64,000 nucleotides of DNA from Cordia subcordata (GCA_028554755.1 JAPTOF010000002.1:12573001-12637000), one strand, 5' to 3'. Positions 1-11,161 are shown, counted from the stretch's first letter. The notes: a model not told the origin generated them from the letters alone. A program made the numbers and translations.

Positions 1-2
1 AT

Positions 3-1976
3 GGTCGTCCTTCTCAGGTTGCCAATACAGTCCAGACAAATTCTGTCCAGTCTTCTACTTCTGCGGCTCCTACTTCGGTGACTGTTACAGGGGATGAATA
101 TTCCGAGTTCCTACAATAGAAGGCATCCAAGCAAGCTATGTATCCTGCTTCAACCGCCTCTTTTGCCCAGGCTAGCCCATCTATAGCCCTTATGACTCGT
201 ACTGTACTTGACCTTGGTCCTTGGATTCTTGATTCCAGTTCGTCTGATCATATCTGTGGTAATGCTTGTTTCCTCTCTGATTTTAGACCTGGTATGTTTT
301 CACATGTCACACTTGCAGATGGGTTGTCTACCTCTGTTCGTGGAATTGGTATTGCCTATCCTACATTTAATCTTTCCCTCTTATCTGTTTTGTATCTTCC
401 GAAATTTTCTTTTAACCTTTTATCTATTAGTCAGCTTACCAAACTACTTAACTGTTCTGTGACATTTACTACTGACTCTGTGTCCATCCAGGATCTGAAG
501 ACCGGCACGAAGATTGGTACCAGGCGTGATGAGCGAGGACTCTACTATCTTGATGTTCCTCAATCTACCACATGTGTTATTGCCCCCTTATCAGAACAAG
601 TCCACTCTCGTCGTGGTCATCCTTCCTTGCCTTATCTCAAGAAAATGGTTCCTAGTTTAGGATCAGTCAAAGAATTGTCTTGTGAGTCCTGTCAGTTAGG
701 CAAGCATAATCGTAGTTCTTTCATTAATCGAGTCAATAAACAGGCTACTGCCCCCTTTGCTCTTATTCATTCTGATATTTGGGGTCCAAGTCGAATTACT
801 TCTAAATCTAAATTTCGTTATTTTGTTACATTTATTGATGATTATTCCCTTATGATATGATTGTTTTTAATGAAAGAACGTTCTCAGGTGTTTTCTATTT
901 TTACCAAATTTTATGCTGAAATTCACACGCAATTTAGGGTTTCTATTCAGGTTCTTCGCAGTGACAATGCGAAGGAATACTTTTCTTCTTCTTTTTCTTT
1001 ATTTCTATCTTCTCATGGAATTCTTCACCAGTCATCTTGTTCGCATACTCCACAACAAAATGGGGTGGCTCAAAGGAAGAATCGTCATCTCATTGAGACG
1101 ACTCGTACTCTTCTTCTCCATTGACATATACCTCTTCGTTTTTGGGATGATACGATCCTAACATCATGTTATCTTATCAACTGTATGCCATCCTCTGTGT
1201 TACATGATCAAACACCATTCTCTAATTTGTTCCCTCGAGATGCTATTTACATACTTCCTCCTCAGGTTTTTGGATGTGTTTGCTTTGTCCACAATCTTTC
1301 CCCTGGGGTAGACAAGTTAGGCTCTCGATCTATTAAGTGCGTGTTTCTTGGGTACTCTCGGCATCAAAAGGGTTACCGTTGTTACTCTCCTGAGTTACAG
1401 CGATGGTTTGCGTCAGCTGATGTTACCTTCTTTGAACATGCTTCCTTTTTCCCTTCTACCACCACTTTTGATACCTTAGTTGAGTCTTTATCACTTCCAG
1501 TACCCACCTTTGATGCACTTTTGGCCCCTTCTCCTACTTCGGACGTCGCCTCCACTCCCGATGCTACTTCACCATTGCCTCCCACTGTACGTCTAGATAG
1601 ATCGGACCTACGGGTTTATTCACGCCGACCACGTTCATTTCTACCTACCCCGGTATCCTCTGATTTGCCGTCTTCAAATCCAGTTTCTGCTCAATCGTCT
1701 GATCTTGACATGTCCATTGCTCCTTGTAAAAGTGCTCGTTCTTGCACTACTAAGCACCCTATATCTAAATTTGTGTCTTACTCTTCTTTATCTCCTTCAT
1801 ATGCATCCTTTGTTGCCTCTCTTTCTTCTGTTTCCATTCCTAAGTCTGTGGTAGAGGCATGTGCTCATCCTGGTTGGCGGGTTGCTATGCTTGAAGAAAT
1901 GTCTGCGTTACATCATAATGGAACTCAGGAGTTAGTTGACTTGCCAGCTGGTAAGTCCTCTGTTGGTTGTCGATAG
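3..1976 (+). pseudogene. copia gag tail, protease and integrase remnant
   Basis: The frame opens at base 3 with a gag-like tail and hits a stop at 117-119, then stays open in the same frame from 138 to 860. The protease motif normally written DSGA is seen as WILDSSSSDHIC, so the catalytic-loop Gly-Ala is replaced by Ser-Ser. The GAG-pre-integrase zinc module follows, with paired His (VHSRRGH) and CESC. The integrase core starts at HSDIWGP, the first catalytic Asp. A stop at 858-860 interrupts it. The second Asp lies in RSDNAKEY near 960. The third catalytic residue should be Glu in NGVAE but reads NGVAQ near 1070. A further stop at about 1122 precedes the integrase C-terminal region (1185-1976). 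The integrase therefore lacks a complete DDE triad. Confidence 0.88.
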
Positions 1977-3228
1977 ATGTATACAGTGAAGGTCTCACCA
2001 GATGGTCAGGTGGATCGTTTGAAGGCTCGACTTGTCGCCAAGGGATACACACAGGTCTATGGACTTGATTATGGTGACACATTTTCTCCCGTTGCTAAGA
2101 TGTCCTCTGTTCTTATTTTCCTTTCCTTGGCAGCTATTCACCATTGGTCACTTCATCAGTTGGATATCAAGAATGCTTCGGTGCTGTAGTTTTAGAATTT
2201 GGCATGACTCGTTGTAACGTGGACCGGTGTTCTATCGATGCTCATCCGATAAACGACTTCTTTTGATTGTGTATGTAGATGATATTGTCATAACAGGTGA
2301 TGATAGCAACGGGATTGATGAGTTGAAGGCCTTTCTTCATTAGCAATTCCAAACCAAAGACCTAGGGCTGCTTCACTATTTTCTAGGTATTGAGGTTGCG
2401 CAATCAAAGCAAGGGGTATTTATTACTCAACGTAAATATGCATTAGATATGTTGAGTGAGGCAGGGTTACTTGGTTTGCGACCTTGTGACTCAACTATAG
2501 ACCCAAATGTGAAGCTTCTTCCTGATGAAGGGGAGTTGATATCAGATTCGAGGAGATACAAAAGGTTAGTTGGAAAACTCAATTACCTTACAATTACTCG
2601 ACCAGATATCTCTTTTGTAGTAAGTATTGTCAGTCAGTTTTTGATCTCTCCACGAGAAAGACATTGGGAAGCAATTATTCGAATCTTACGGTATATTAAA
2701 GGCTCACTTGGAAAAGGCTTGCTGTATAGTGACCATGGGTACATGGAGGTTGTTGGGTACTCAGATGTTGATTGGGCATGTAGTCCTACTGATAGGAGGT
2801 CCATCTCTGGTTTCTGTGTGTTTGTCGGAGGAAATCTTGTTTCTTGGAAGAGTAAGAAACAAGATGTAATGGTCCATTCGAGTGCTGAATCAAAATATCG
2901 AGCTATAGCAGTAGCCACTTGTGAGTTGATATGGGTCAAAAATCTTCTGAAAGAGATTCAAGTCACCTGTTTAAGTCCTATGAAACTTGTTTGCGATAAT
3001 CAAGCTACGATACATATTGCCACAAACCCAGTGTTTCATGAAAGGACCAAACACATTGAGATAGATTGTCACTTTGTTAGGCAGAAGCTATTATCCAAGG
3101 AGATTATTACTTCTTTCGTTAGCTCGAGTGATCAGTTAGATGATCTATTTACAAAGTCTCTTGATGGTTCTCGAGTTAAATATATTTGTAACAAGCTGGA
3201 CACTTATGATATATATGTTCCAGCTTAA
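1977..3228 (+). pseudogene. copia reverse transcriptase / RNase H remnant
   Basis: The RT N-terminus ([11 protein letters not shown], then LDIKNAS) runs to a stop near 2187. The frame then resumes at EFGMTRC, so by comparison with other copia RTs roughly 200 bp of the RT core appears to be missing. The catalytic YVDD box is intact at about 2272-2283, and a stop interrupts the reading just after FLH near 2341. The stretch 2449-3228 is open and encodes the RT thumb and RNase H, with YSDVDWA, SSAESKY and the conserved ERTKHIEID tail. The final stop sits immediately before the polypurine tract. Intact RNase H beside a deleted RT indicates a dead copy. Confidence 0.9.
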
Positions 3229-3235
3229 GGGGGAG

Positions 3236-3407
3236 TCTTAAGTATGAGTTAGGTAGTATATTATTATAATAAGTATCTCTCTCACATCGGAAGAGATATC
3301 ATATTTGTTGGTTTTTATAATATTATAAATAGAGTAGGCTAGTACTCTAAAAGGTACGAAGCCTTTAAACCATTCTCTTTATCTTTATGTCTCTTTCCTT
3401 ATTAACA
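3236..3407 (+). repeat. 3' LTR of the first copia element
   Basis: The LTR directly follows the polypurine tract AAGGGGGAG. It begins TCTTAAG, probably a mutated TGTTAAG, and ends ATTAACA, giving the expected inverted TGTTA/TAACA ends. Just beyond it the sequence matches the paralogous block at 7057 that lacks the LTR. The 5' partner lies outside the window, so the target-site duplication cannot be tested. Confidence 0.75.
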
Positions 3408-3426
3408 CTTGTATAGTTCTATAAGG

Positions 3427-3569
3427 TTTTTGATTTAGTTTGGGAAACCCCATATATAATTGAATAAAGTAATTCTTTATCTTAACTCTTGACCTCTCTA
3501 CCATCCTTTGTATTGTAAGAATATAATTCTTTATCTTTCCTATATATGACAATATAAATACAAATATAA

Positions 3570-3600
<31 letters not shown>

Positions 3601-4570
3601 GACATATATGTATGTATACATGTATGTATTATGGTAAAAAAGTGATATATGACAATGCTTGATTAAATATTTAACCTTATCAGAATTTAAATGTACTCTT
3701 GCCTAGTCGCATCTTTTAGCAGTATTCTAAAAAGTTAATTAAGTTAAAATGTTTTTTTTTTTTGGTTAAAAAAAGAAAAGCAAAGAACTTTAGATAGAAT
3801 TTTCTATTTCACTATTAGAGTGCTCTTGGAAAGGAATTTCCTTACTTTACATGGAATAAAAATATCAAGTTCACAAAGTCCATCTACGCTAGTACATATA
3901 GGCTATAGCACTCAAACAATTGGTACGTTTATATCTAAAGATTCTATAGTGTGTGTAATGTGAATGTATGTGTTTGTGTGTGCATGTGTGCATGCATGCA
4001 TGCACCGCATTTATTTACAAAGAATAAAAAGTTAAACGTAAACTCTTAGTTCTTGACATATCTATATATTTACGGGTACGTGTGGTACGTAAATATACGT
4101 ATGGGTATGAATAAAGTTCATTTAATCCAAAGGCCGAGTTTCACGCATGCAACGGGCTTATCCACGTGAACTTCTTTAGATCTCGTAGTCCCAGTCGACA
4201 GAATACTTCCCTTGCATTAAATTAGTACACGAATATACGCTGCACGTTTTACACTAATTCTCACTACATCAGTGAAATAAATGCAAATGTTCCAATAATT
4301 CAGTACTTTGGTTTCTTTGCATTCAGTTGTTTCTTTAACTATATTTTCATTTGAAACATTTCAGATCGAAGATAAAACAATGTAAGATGAGGATAAAAGA
4401 ATTTAAAATAAAAATATGGAGACTCTCAAATGAGATCTCAGATAAGTCATAACATGAACGGATCATGTTGTAAAATTCGTGCAACTCGAGTTACCTGGTA
4501 GCATAAAACTTAGACTAAATTACATTGTTAATCTTCCCTCATCTTTGTCACTCACAATAATCCTATCCCT
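3427..4570 (+). repeat. Direct-repeat block, copy 1
   Basis: This block is almost identical to 8485-9632 over about 1.14 kb, and a diverged version lies at 7057-8447. It contains AT-rich microsatellite (about 3552-3600), a run of T and alternating GT tracts, but no convincing gene. Its right end, after CCTATCCCT, coincides with the right end of copy 3. Shared features include GTTTCACGCATGC near 4137 and the ATCCACGTG motif near 4160. Confidence 0.9.
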
Positions 4571-4850
4571 CATATTATTTTTTCAAACAAATAGACATAT
4601 GAATAAAATAGTATGTTGTTCAAAGCAAACAATATTAGTTTCGAATTGCCCATTTTAGTAATTTAGGTAGCCAACAATTATTTTCAAATGTAAAACCAAA
4701 CACCATCTCATTTGATAAAAGTTCATTTCACATAAAAATAATCAAACACAATTTTGTTTTCACCAAAAGTCCATTTGGCTAAAAGTTGGTTTTGAAAAAA
4801 CATTTTCACAAAACTGAATTTCTCAACTGAATACCAAACTAACTTTTACA

Positions 4851-5034
4851 GCTCGTTTGGATTGACTTTTCTTAAAAGTTCTATTTTCAACAACTTTTCA
4901 AAAAAATGCTTTTTCGAGAAAATGAAATTTCTGACTTTTGAAAAAAGCTATATCTGAGTCTTTTTTAGAGTTTTCACTTTTTTGAATGTCAAAAAAAGTG
5001 TTTTTTTTTTTAAAAAAGCCAATCTAAATAGGGC
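4851..5034. mobile_element. Short TIR element (MITE), family M, copy 1
   Basis: The left end GCTCGTTTGGATTG pairs with the right end, whose reverse complement is GCCCTATTTAGATTGG. The interior is A/T homopolymer-rich and about 184 bp long. Related elements with the same ends and length lie at 13142-13327, 57678-57885 and 59646-59876. The superfamily is uncertain because I could not fix the target-site duplication. Confidence 0.65.
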
Positions 5035-5160
5035 TTTAAAGACTACTCAGAAACAACTCTAATTAGAGAAGTTTACAAAAATCATCTCATTTTTTAAAAT
5101 TTTTTTTCCTGTTTTCAATTTTTTTATAAAAAATTTAATTTGAAAGTCGCTTCCCAACCT

Positions 5161-5203
5161 CCCCCCCCCCCCCTCCTCCTCCTCCTCCTCCTCCTCCTCC
5201 TCT
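5161..5203. repeat. Poly-C followed by (TCC)n microsatellite
   Basis: Thirteen C residues are followed by about ten TCC repeats. Translation of the opposite strand gives the poly-Glu/Gly stretch of a spurious ORF. Confidence 0.97.
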
Positions 5204-7056
5204 TTGGTTAATTGTTTAGAGAATGTATTTGATATTAGTCCACTGGGCAACAATGTTCCAACATGGTTTTTTCCTTTTCTTTCTATTCTTTTCTTAAATT
5301 CCGAAAAACTCACTCTAGACAGGACTAGATTGAATTTATGCCAAGTTACAAACCTGTTGTATAGCGGCACACACCAACACAATAATCAAGCTAATCAAAG
5401 GTCAACACAAGATTTGTGATGGTGGCATAGATTTGGACTTAGAGACTTTTAGCTAAAATAAGCCGTTATTTGATCGTTTTATCTAATTTTAAGGGACAAT
5501 ATCTCACAAGGTGATTTTGTATTTGTTAGCGATGCTCTCAACTTCCTTCCTCGGAGATGGATCATCTCCTATTTTTTAAATGATTTATATTTGTCAATGA
5601 TGCTTGCGAATCACTTCCTTCCAAATCGGACTTGAATCATCTTTTATTTTTAATTATCTCCAATACATAGGAGGGTTAATTTCAATAATTCAAATAAGAC
5701 ATTAGTCTTAACTCTTTATTTCAAAACAAAAACAAAGAAAGAAAGATATTGATAAATTAAACTATTTGGATTTTGAAATAAAAGGTCCAGATTAAATTCA
5801 TCTTATAAAAAAATAAGAGAGATCCAAGTCTTTCTAATTCATGGTATATAAGACCCACTCATTGTGATAGATTATTTACATATAACAAAATTTTAAATGA
5901 TAAATAAATAAAAAAAAGAAATGGAACTTAAAAATTTTCTTAGCGTAAATCGATGACAATGAGACAATGAACAACTACATCATGGAGTTTAAAAGTGAAC
6001 AATAGAAGAAAGAGATTTAGGTGAATAGAAATAAGAAAACAAAATGAGCGATTACTTTGTCATGATTTTTTTTCTTTTTGTAACAAAGAAAGAGCAATAT
6101 ATATTTTAACAAAAGTATGTATTAAAATTTCATACATTTAACATTAAATTCTTTAGTTGTCACAGTAAAACTCTTGAGTTATCTTACTCTTTTCAATTAT
6201 GTTGATTTGAGGCACTTATTTTAACTAATAAAAAATATATAGAATCAAAACTCTAAGAATTAATGCCTAGAACTTCAAGTTTCTTATTTCTCAGACCAGA
6301 CACAATTAGGACAACAAGATGATAGAATAGATAGGAAACTGGTGGGTCGATTGAATGATCCAAAAGAGTGTGTGTGCGTGTGTGTGTGTGTCTATTTATT
6401 TTGTCTATATATATGTATGTATGTATGTATAATCTGTACGAAGAACTTCCTCTTATTTAGAATTAATTCAGAGATCTACAGAAAAATTAATAAAAAGAAC
6501 ATGGTCATAGGAGTGGAACCACCACTAAAGATCGCAAGTGTGAATCTACCGGTCAATCTATCTTTATATAGATAGATATATGATCCAAAACATCAATGGA
6601 AAGAATTTCTTATACCGTGAAATAAAAAATAAAGTATCAAAAGAAGAACCTATAGACCAAGAAGTTCTTGGGTCAAATGTACAAAATCAAGGCAATCTTG
6701 GATCGTAAAAAGATTATGCGGAACCCCAAGACTGAAAATCACTATGTATTCATTCTAGCACTATCTAAGATCTGATTAGCAAATAAGTCACTTGACTCCT
6801 CTTGTTATCACTCAAGCTGCTTCGCTCCCTTGCTCTTATGTACTGGTAGGCTCCTCCACCAAAGCTAGTGTTGTAGCTCTAAGACCATTTTTCGTATTTC
6901 GCTCAAAGAGTTGAAAGGAGATAGTGCATCAAGCTGTTTGCAAGGGCCAACTTGCCAACTATATATATATATATACACTTAGCCTAAGATTCAAAGCCAT
7001 ACCAAATAATTTTTTGGTATGATTTGGTTTTAGTCTTGTGAAAAGGTTATCGAAAC
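5204..7056. other. Intergenic, no gene recognised
   Basis: This stretch is AT-rich with scattered short ORFs that have no domain character. A (GT)n microsatellite lies at 6368-6391. The part from about 6650 to 6950 is less AT-rich and looks like decayed repeat, but I could not assign it to a family. Confidence 0.6.
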
Positions 7057-7248
7057 TTGTATAGTTCGATAAGGTTTTTTGATTTAGTTTGGGAAACCCC
7101 AAATATAATTGAATAAAGTAATTCTTTATCTTAACCCTTGACCTCTCTACCATCCTTGGTATTGTAACAATATAATTTGGGAATTGGATTTTAAATCTTT
7201 CCTATATATGACAATACACACACACACACATATGTGTGTGTGTATATA

Positions 7249-7281
<33 letters not shown>

Positions 7282-7718
7282 ACATATATGTGCATATATT
7301 ATATGTGTGTGTATACATATATGTGTATATATAAAAAAAAGTGATATATAGCAATGCTCGATTAAATATTTAACCTTATCAGAATTTAAATGCACTCTTG
7401 CCTAGTGGCATCTTGTAGCACTATTCTAATTAATTAATTAAAATCTTTCCTTTTTTTTTTGGTTAAAAAAAGAAAAGCAAAGAACTTTAGATAGAATTTT
7501 CTATTTCACAATTAGAGTGCTCTTGGAAAGGAATTTCTTTACTTTACATGGAATAAAAATATCAAGTTCACAAAGTCCATCTACATTAGTACTATAGGCT
7601 ATAGCACTCAAACAATTGGTAAGTTTATATTTAATGATTCTATAGTGTGTGTAATGTGTATGTATGTGTTTGTGTGTGTGTATGTGTATGCACCGCATTT
7701 ATTTGCAAAGAAGAAAAC

Positions 7719-8334
7719 GTTACATTTGGTTTGCCTATTTTTTGTTTTTATTTTCATGGAAAATGAAAATTAGGATAGAAAACTCATTTGGTTAACCATT
7801 TTTGTTTTCATTTTTAGAAAACAGAAAATAGTTTTCTAGGAAAATAGAAAACATCAAAAAAGTGTTTTCTCTAAAAATAAGGTGACAATTTTGTAAATAA
7901 CTCTAAAAGATTTAGAAAACAAGATGGCAGTTTTGTAAATAATTCTAAAAATTTAGAAAACAAGGTGGTAATTTTTTAAATAACTCTAAAAGATTTAGAA
8001 AACAAGGTGACAGTTTTGTAAATATCTTTGGAAATTTAGAAAACAAGGTGGCAACTTTGTAAATATATCAAAAAAATTTAGAAAACACGTGGCAATTTTG
8101 TAAATATCTCCAAAAAATTTAGAAAACAAGGTGGCATTTTTGTAAATATTTCTAAAAAAATTTAGAAAACAAGGTAATAATTTTGTAAATAAACATAAAA
8201 AAGCAAAACACTTTTAGTAACCAAACACATTCTCTAAATTTTAGAAAACAGAAAATAAAAATTATTTTCAAAAAATAAAAGTAAAAAATGAAAATTAGAA
8301 AATGAAAACAGAAAACAGGCAAACCAAATGCAAC
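7719..8334. mobile_element. TIR element nested in repeat copy 2
   Basis: The left end GTTACATTTGGTTTGCC is nearly the inverse of the right end (reverse complement GTTGCATTTGGTTTGCC). The inner arms continue the inverted match with ATTTTCAT/AGAAAAC motifs. The insertion interrupts the repeat block, and copy 3 (near 9080-9090) shows the uninterrupted sequence. There is no coding potential, so it is non-autonomous; the superfamily is not determined. Confidence 0.75.
7873..8205 (+). repeat. 42-bp minisatellite, about 8 units
   Basis: A unit with consensus AGAAAACAAGGTGGCAATTT followed by TGTAAATAACTCTAAAAGATTT recurs with 41-43 bp spacing from about 7880 to 8190. The units differ by a few bases each. 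The array occupies the interior of the TIR element. Confidence 0.88.
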
Positions 8335-8447
8335 CTTAACATCCCAAACTGTAAATCTTAGTTCTTAACATATGTATATATTTACGCCAAATGCAACCTT
8401 AACGTCCCAAACTGTAAATCTTAGTTCTTAACATATCTATATATTTA
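8324..8447 (+). repeat. 62-bp tandem duplication at the edge of the nested element
   Basis: Two nearly identical 62-bp units (8324-8385 and 8386-8447) each contain the last bases of the TIR element plus flanking repeat sequence. The duplication therefore occurred after the element inserted. Confidence 0.85.
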
Positions 8448-8484
8448 CGCGTAGAATTACTTTATCAAAAACTGTAAATCTTAG

Positions 8485-9632
8485 TTTTTGATTTAGTTTG
8501 AGAAACCCCATATATAATTGAATAAAGTAATTCTTTATCTTAACTCTTGACCTCTCTACCATCCTTTGTATTGTAAGAATATAATTCTTTATCTTTCCTA
8601 TATATGACAATATAAATATAAATAAAATATATATATATATATATATATATAGACATATATGTATGTATACATGTATGTGTTATGGTAAAAAAGTGATATA
8701 TGACAATGCTTGATTAAATATTTAACCTTATCAGAATTTAAATGTACTCTTGCGTAGTGGCATCTTTTAGCAGTATTCTAAAAAGTTAATTAAGTTAAAA
8801 TGTTTTCTTTTTTTTTTTTTTGGTTAAAAAAAGAAAAGCAAAGAACTTTAGATAGAATTTTCTATTTCACTATTAGAGTGCTCTTGGAAAGGAATTTCCT
8901 TACTTTACATGGAATAAAAATATCAAGTTCACAAAGTCCATCTACGCTAGTACATATAGGCTATAGCACTCAAACAATTGGTACGTTTATATCTAAAGAT
9001 TCTATAGTGTGTGTAATGTGAATGTATGTGTTTGTGTGTGCATGTGTGCATGCACCACATTTATTTCAAAGAGTAAAAAGTTAACGTCCCAAACTGTATG
9101 TAAACTCTTAGTTCTTGACATATCTATATATTTACGGGTACGTGTGGTACGTAAATATATGTATGTGTATGAATAAAGTTCATTTAATCCAAAGGCCGAG
9201 TTTCACGCATGCAACGGGCTTATCCACGTGAACTTCTTTAGATCTCCTAGTCCCAGTCGACAGAATGCTTCCCTTGCATTAAATTAGTACACGAATATAC
9301 GCTGCACGTTTTACACAATAATTCTCACTACATCAGTGAAATAAATGCAAATGTTCCAATAATTCAGTACTTTGGTTTCTTTGCATTCAATTGTTTCTTT
9401 AACTATATTTTCATTTGAAACATTTCAGATTGAAGATAAAACAATGTAAGAGGATAAAAGAATTTAAAATAAAATATATGGAGACTCTCAAATGAGATCT
9501 CAGACGACTCACAACATGAACGGCTCATGTCGTAAAATTCGTGCAACTCGAGTTACCTAGTAACGTAAAACTTAGACTAAATTATATTGTTAATCGTCCC
9601 TGATCTTTGTCACTCACAATAATCCTATCCCT
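8485..9632 (+). repeat. Direct-repeat block, copy 3
   Basis: Near-identical to copy 1 (3427-4570), with a few substitutions and small indels, mostly in microsatellites. It ends about 550 bp upstream of the EPF2-like start codon, so it forms the distal promoter region of that gene. Confidence 0.92.
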
Positions 9633-9636
9633 TTGA

Positions 9637-9836
9637 TTTTATTTGTGACAAATTTATCTATAACTAATAATATTTTATGTCGTCGTAACTCCAAACTCAA
9701 CTTTTGGTTAAAAACTCACATTAAGTATCATGTGAGCCGTCACATGATACTTAATATGTTTTCTCAATAGAAAGTCGTTTTGGACTAACAACAACACAAA
9801 ATTATTAGTAATAAAATTAATTTGTCATAAATAAAA
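9637..9836. repeat. 200-bp foldback (MITE-like hairpin)
   Basis: The arms are imperfect inverted repeats: TTTTATTTGTGACAAATT on the left and AATTTGTCATAAATAAAA on the right. The centre (9721-9754) is a perfect 15-bp palindrome, TTAAGTATCATGTGA, separated by GCCG from its inverse. The homology of copy 3 to copy 1 stops exactly where the foldback begins. RNA from either strand would form a long hairpin. Confidence 0.8.
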
Positions 9837-10090
9837 AATAGAAAATAAATTATTACGTGATAAAAAAAAAAGGAATGATTGAGTATAATTTAACCTGAAA
9901 CTTATTTTGTTTGAAGTGACTCATTGAAACATGTGAATGTTCCAGAAGATGTCATGTATCATGTGAAGTGCATCAGGCGTACATCCTACATTAATAACAC
10001 GAGTCCTCAATATATATACACACAATAAAGCTTGTCCAAAAATCTCGTTTCCCTCCAAATAGTCTCCTTTTTCTGTTGCATGGTTATTAC

Positions 10091-10098
10091 TATATATA
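10091..10098 (+). promoter_or_regulatory. Probable TATA box of the EPF2-like gene
   Basis: TATATATA lies 81 bp upstream of the start codon, a usual distance for a plant gene with a short 5' UTR. A second AT run, TATATATACACA, sits at about 10010 and is an alternative. Confidence 0.45.
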
Positions 10099-10178
10099 TC
10101 TTCAACTTCTATTCTAATGCAAAATATCTCTCAAGTTTCTCAAATTTGTTTAAGTGCTGCAAGAATATAATATAGCCA

Positions 10179-11161
10179 ATGAAGAACATCTCCTCAAAAT
10201 GGTCACTTGTTGCAGTTCTCTTTATGTTACTTGCTATTGGTAAAAGCCTTCGACCCTATCAATGTAAGTGCACCAAAACCAATCAATGTTTCATAGATTA
10301 ATGAATCGGTTTTTGTTAATTAATTAATTAGTAAATTTTGTATTTAGTTACTTATCATGGCAAAGGTGTCCATAGAGATGGTCAAGATAATATGTATCCC
10401 AAGGTATGTCTCTTAACAACACCTATTTTTTGCGTATTCGTTACTTTTAATTTCAGACGTGTTTTTATCTATTATTTTTCAGTTTTCACTAAAAGAACTA
10501 ATGCTGTTACATGAATAAAATATTAGGAGCTAAATAATGGTTGTATTCCGAAGAATAGATGAAGGACTTTGTTTTTGATTTTCAAATTTTCTTCTTTTAG
10601 TCCTTACCACAAATATTAAGAACTAAATAGTCATATCCATCTCTAAATACCATTTTATCACATTTTGAGATAAAATTTGAGACGGAAAATCAAATTCATT
10701 ACGTCTTAAATTTTTTATCAAACACGTCTAAAAATATTACAAACTTCTGGTCAAAAGATCCGTCCCTATTCCATTTCCATTTCCATCTGAGAGGATTTCA
10801 TGTCAAAATTTCTGAATCAAAATCTAACAGTTTCTAGTAGTGCGATCTTTTTCACGAGCTTGACCCATACCTAAATTTGGCACACAATGAGAGATCCATA
10901 TACTAAGCTCCCATTTATACTTCTTAGTCTAAATTAATTGGGATATGATTATAAATGTTGTGGCAGGGTGGTGCAATGAGAGGGCTAGGGATGGAGTTGT
11001 ACCCAACAGGATCAAACTTGCCAGATTGTTCACATGCATGTGGACCTTGCTTTCCTTGCAGGAGAGTCGTTGTTAGCTTCAAGTGCGCCGCTGTTGAGTC
11101 CTGCCCTGTTGTTTACAGATGCATGTGTAAAGGCAAATACTACCATGTCCCTTCCAACTGA
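10179..11161 (+). CDS. EPF2-like: EPIDERMAL PATTERNING FACTOR 2-like secreted peptide
   Basis: Three exons are inferred: 10179-10263, 10348-10403 and 10967-11161, joined at GT/AG sites, giving 111 residues. The first exon encodes a hydrophobic signal peptide (SLVAVLFMLLAIG). The third encodes the mature domain. From about residue 57 it reads MELYPTGSNLPDCSHACGPC and then a spaced pattern totalling eight cysteines, ending YRCMCKGKYYHVPSN. The eight-Cys spacing and the YHVPS end match the EPF1/EPF2 branch, closest to EPF2. In that family the processed peptide is secreted by early stomatal-lineage cells and acts through ERECTA-family receptors and TMM to limit stomatal density. The position of intron 1 right after the signal region fits the family. 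Expression control cannot be read, but a repeat block and a foldback occupy the region upstream of -340. I am sure of EPF1/2 membership; the EPF2 versus EPF1 choice rests on the C-terminal motif. Confidence 0.93.
10626..10842. mobile_element. Possible CACTA-type terminus in EPF2-like intron 2
   Basis: The sequence ends TTTCTAGTAGTG, the inverse of CACTACTAGAAA, a typical CACTA terminus. Before it are GACGG/CCGTC-type subterminal motifs (GAGACGG near 10680, CCGTCCC near 10763). No matching left CACTA end is visible, so this is a fragment or a chance match. Confidence 0.35.

Larger units (their letters stand above)
1..3407 (+). mobile_element. Ty1/copia retrotransposon, 5'-truncated by the window edge, degenerate
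   Basis: The order of domains read on the plus strand is a gag tail, aspartic protease, GAG-pre-integrase, integrase, reverse transcriptase and RNase H. They are followed by a polypurine tract (3226-3235) and a short 3' LTR. That order, with integrase ahead of RT, defines Ty1/copia. The 5' LTR and most of gag lie outside the window. The reading frame is broken by several stops and an internal RT deletion, so the copy cannot encode its own mobility. The host sequence beyond the 3' LTR has an uninterrupted paralogue near 7057, which confirms the 3' boundary at about 3407. The short LTR (about 172 bp) suits Ale/Retrofit-type copia elements, but the lineage is an inference. Confidence 0.93.
7057..8447 (+). 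repeat. Direct-repeat block, copy 2 (diverged, interrupted)
   Basis: Homology to copy 1 starts at ACTTGTATAGTTC and includes the AATTGAATAAAGTAATTC segment, a GT/AT microsatellite (about 7217-7330) and the TTTAGATAGAATTTTC segment. The homology breaks at 7719, where a 616-bp TIR element is inserted, and resumes after 8334. This copy is more diverged than copies 1 and 3 are from each other. Confidence 0.85.

Noticed and set aside
3385..3621. Minus-strand ORF rich in Tyr, Ile and Phe
   Set aside because: It is a read-through of an AT microsatellite inside the direct-repeat block.
7873..8205. CRISPR-like regular spacing of about 42 bp
   Set aside because: The whole unit is repeated, with no unique spacers, in plant nuclear DNA; it is a minisatellite.
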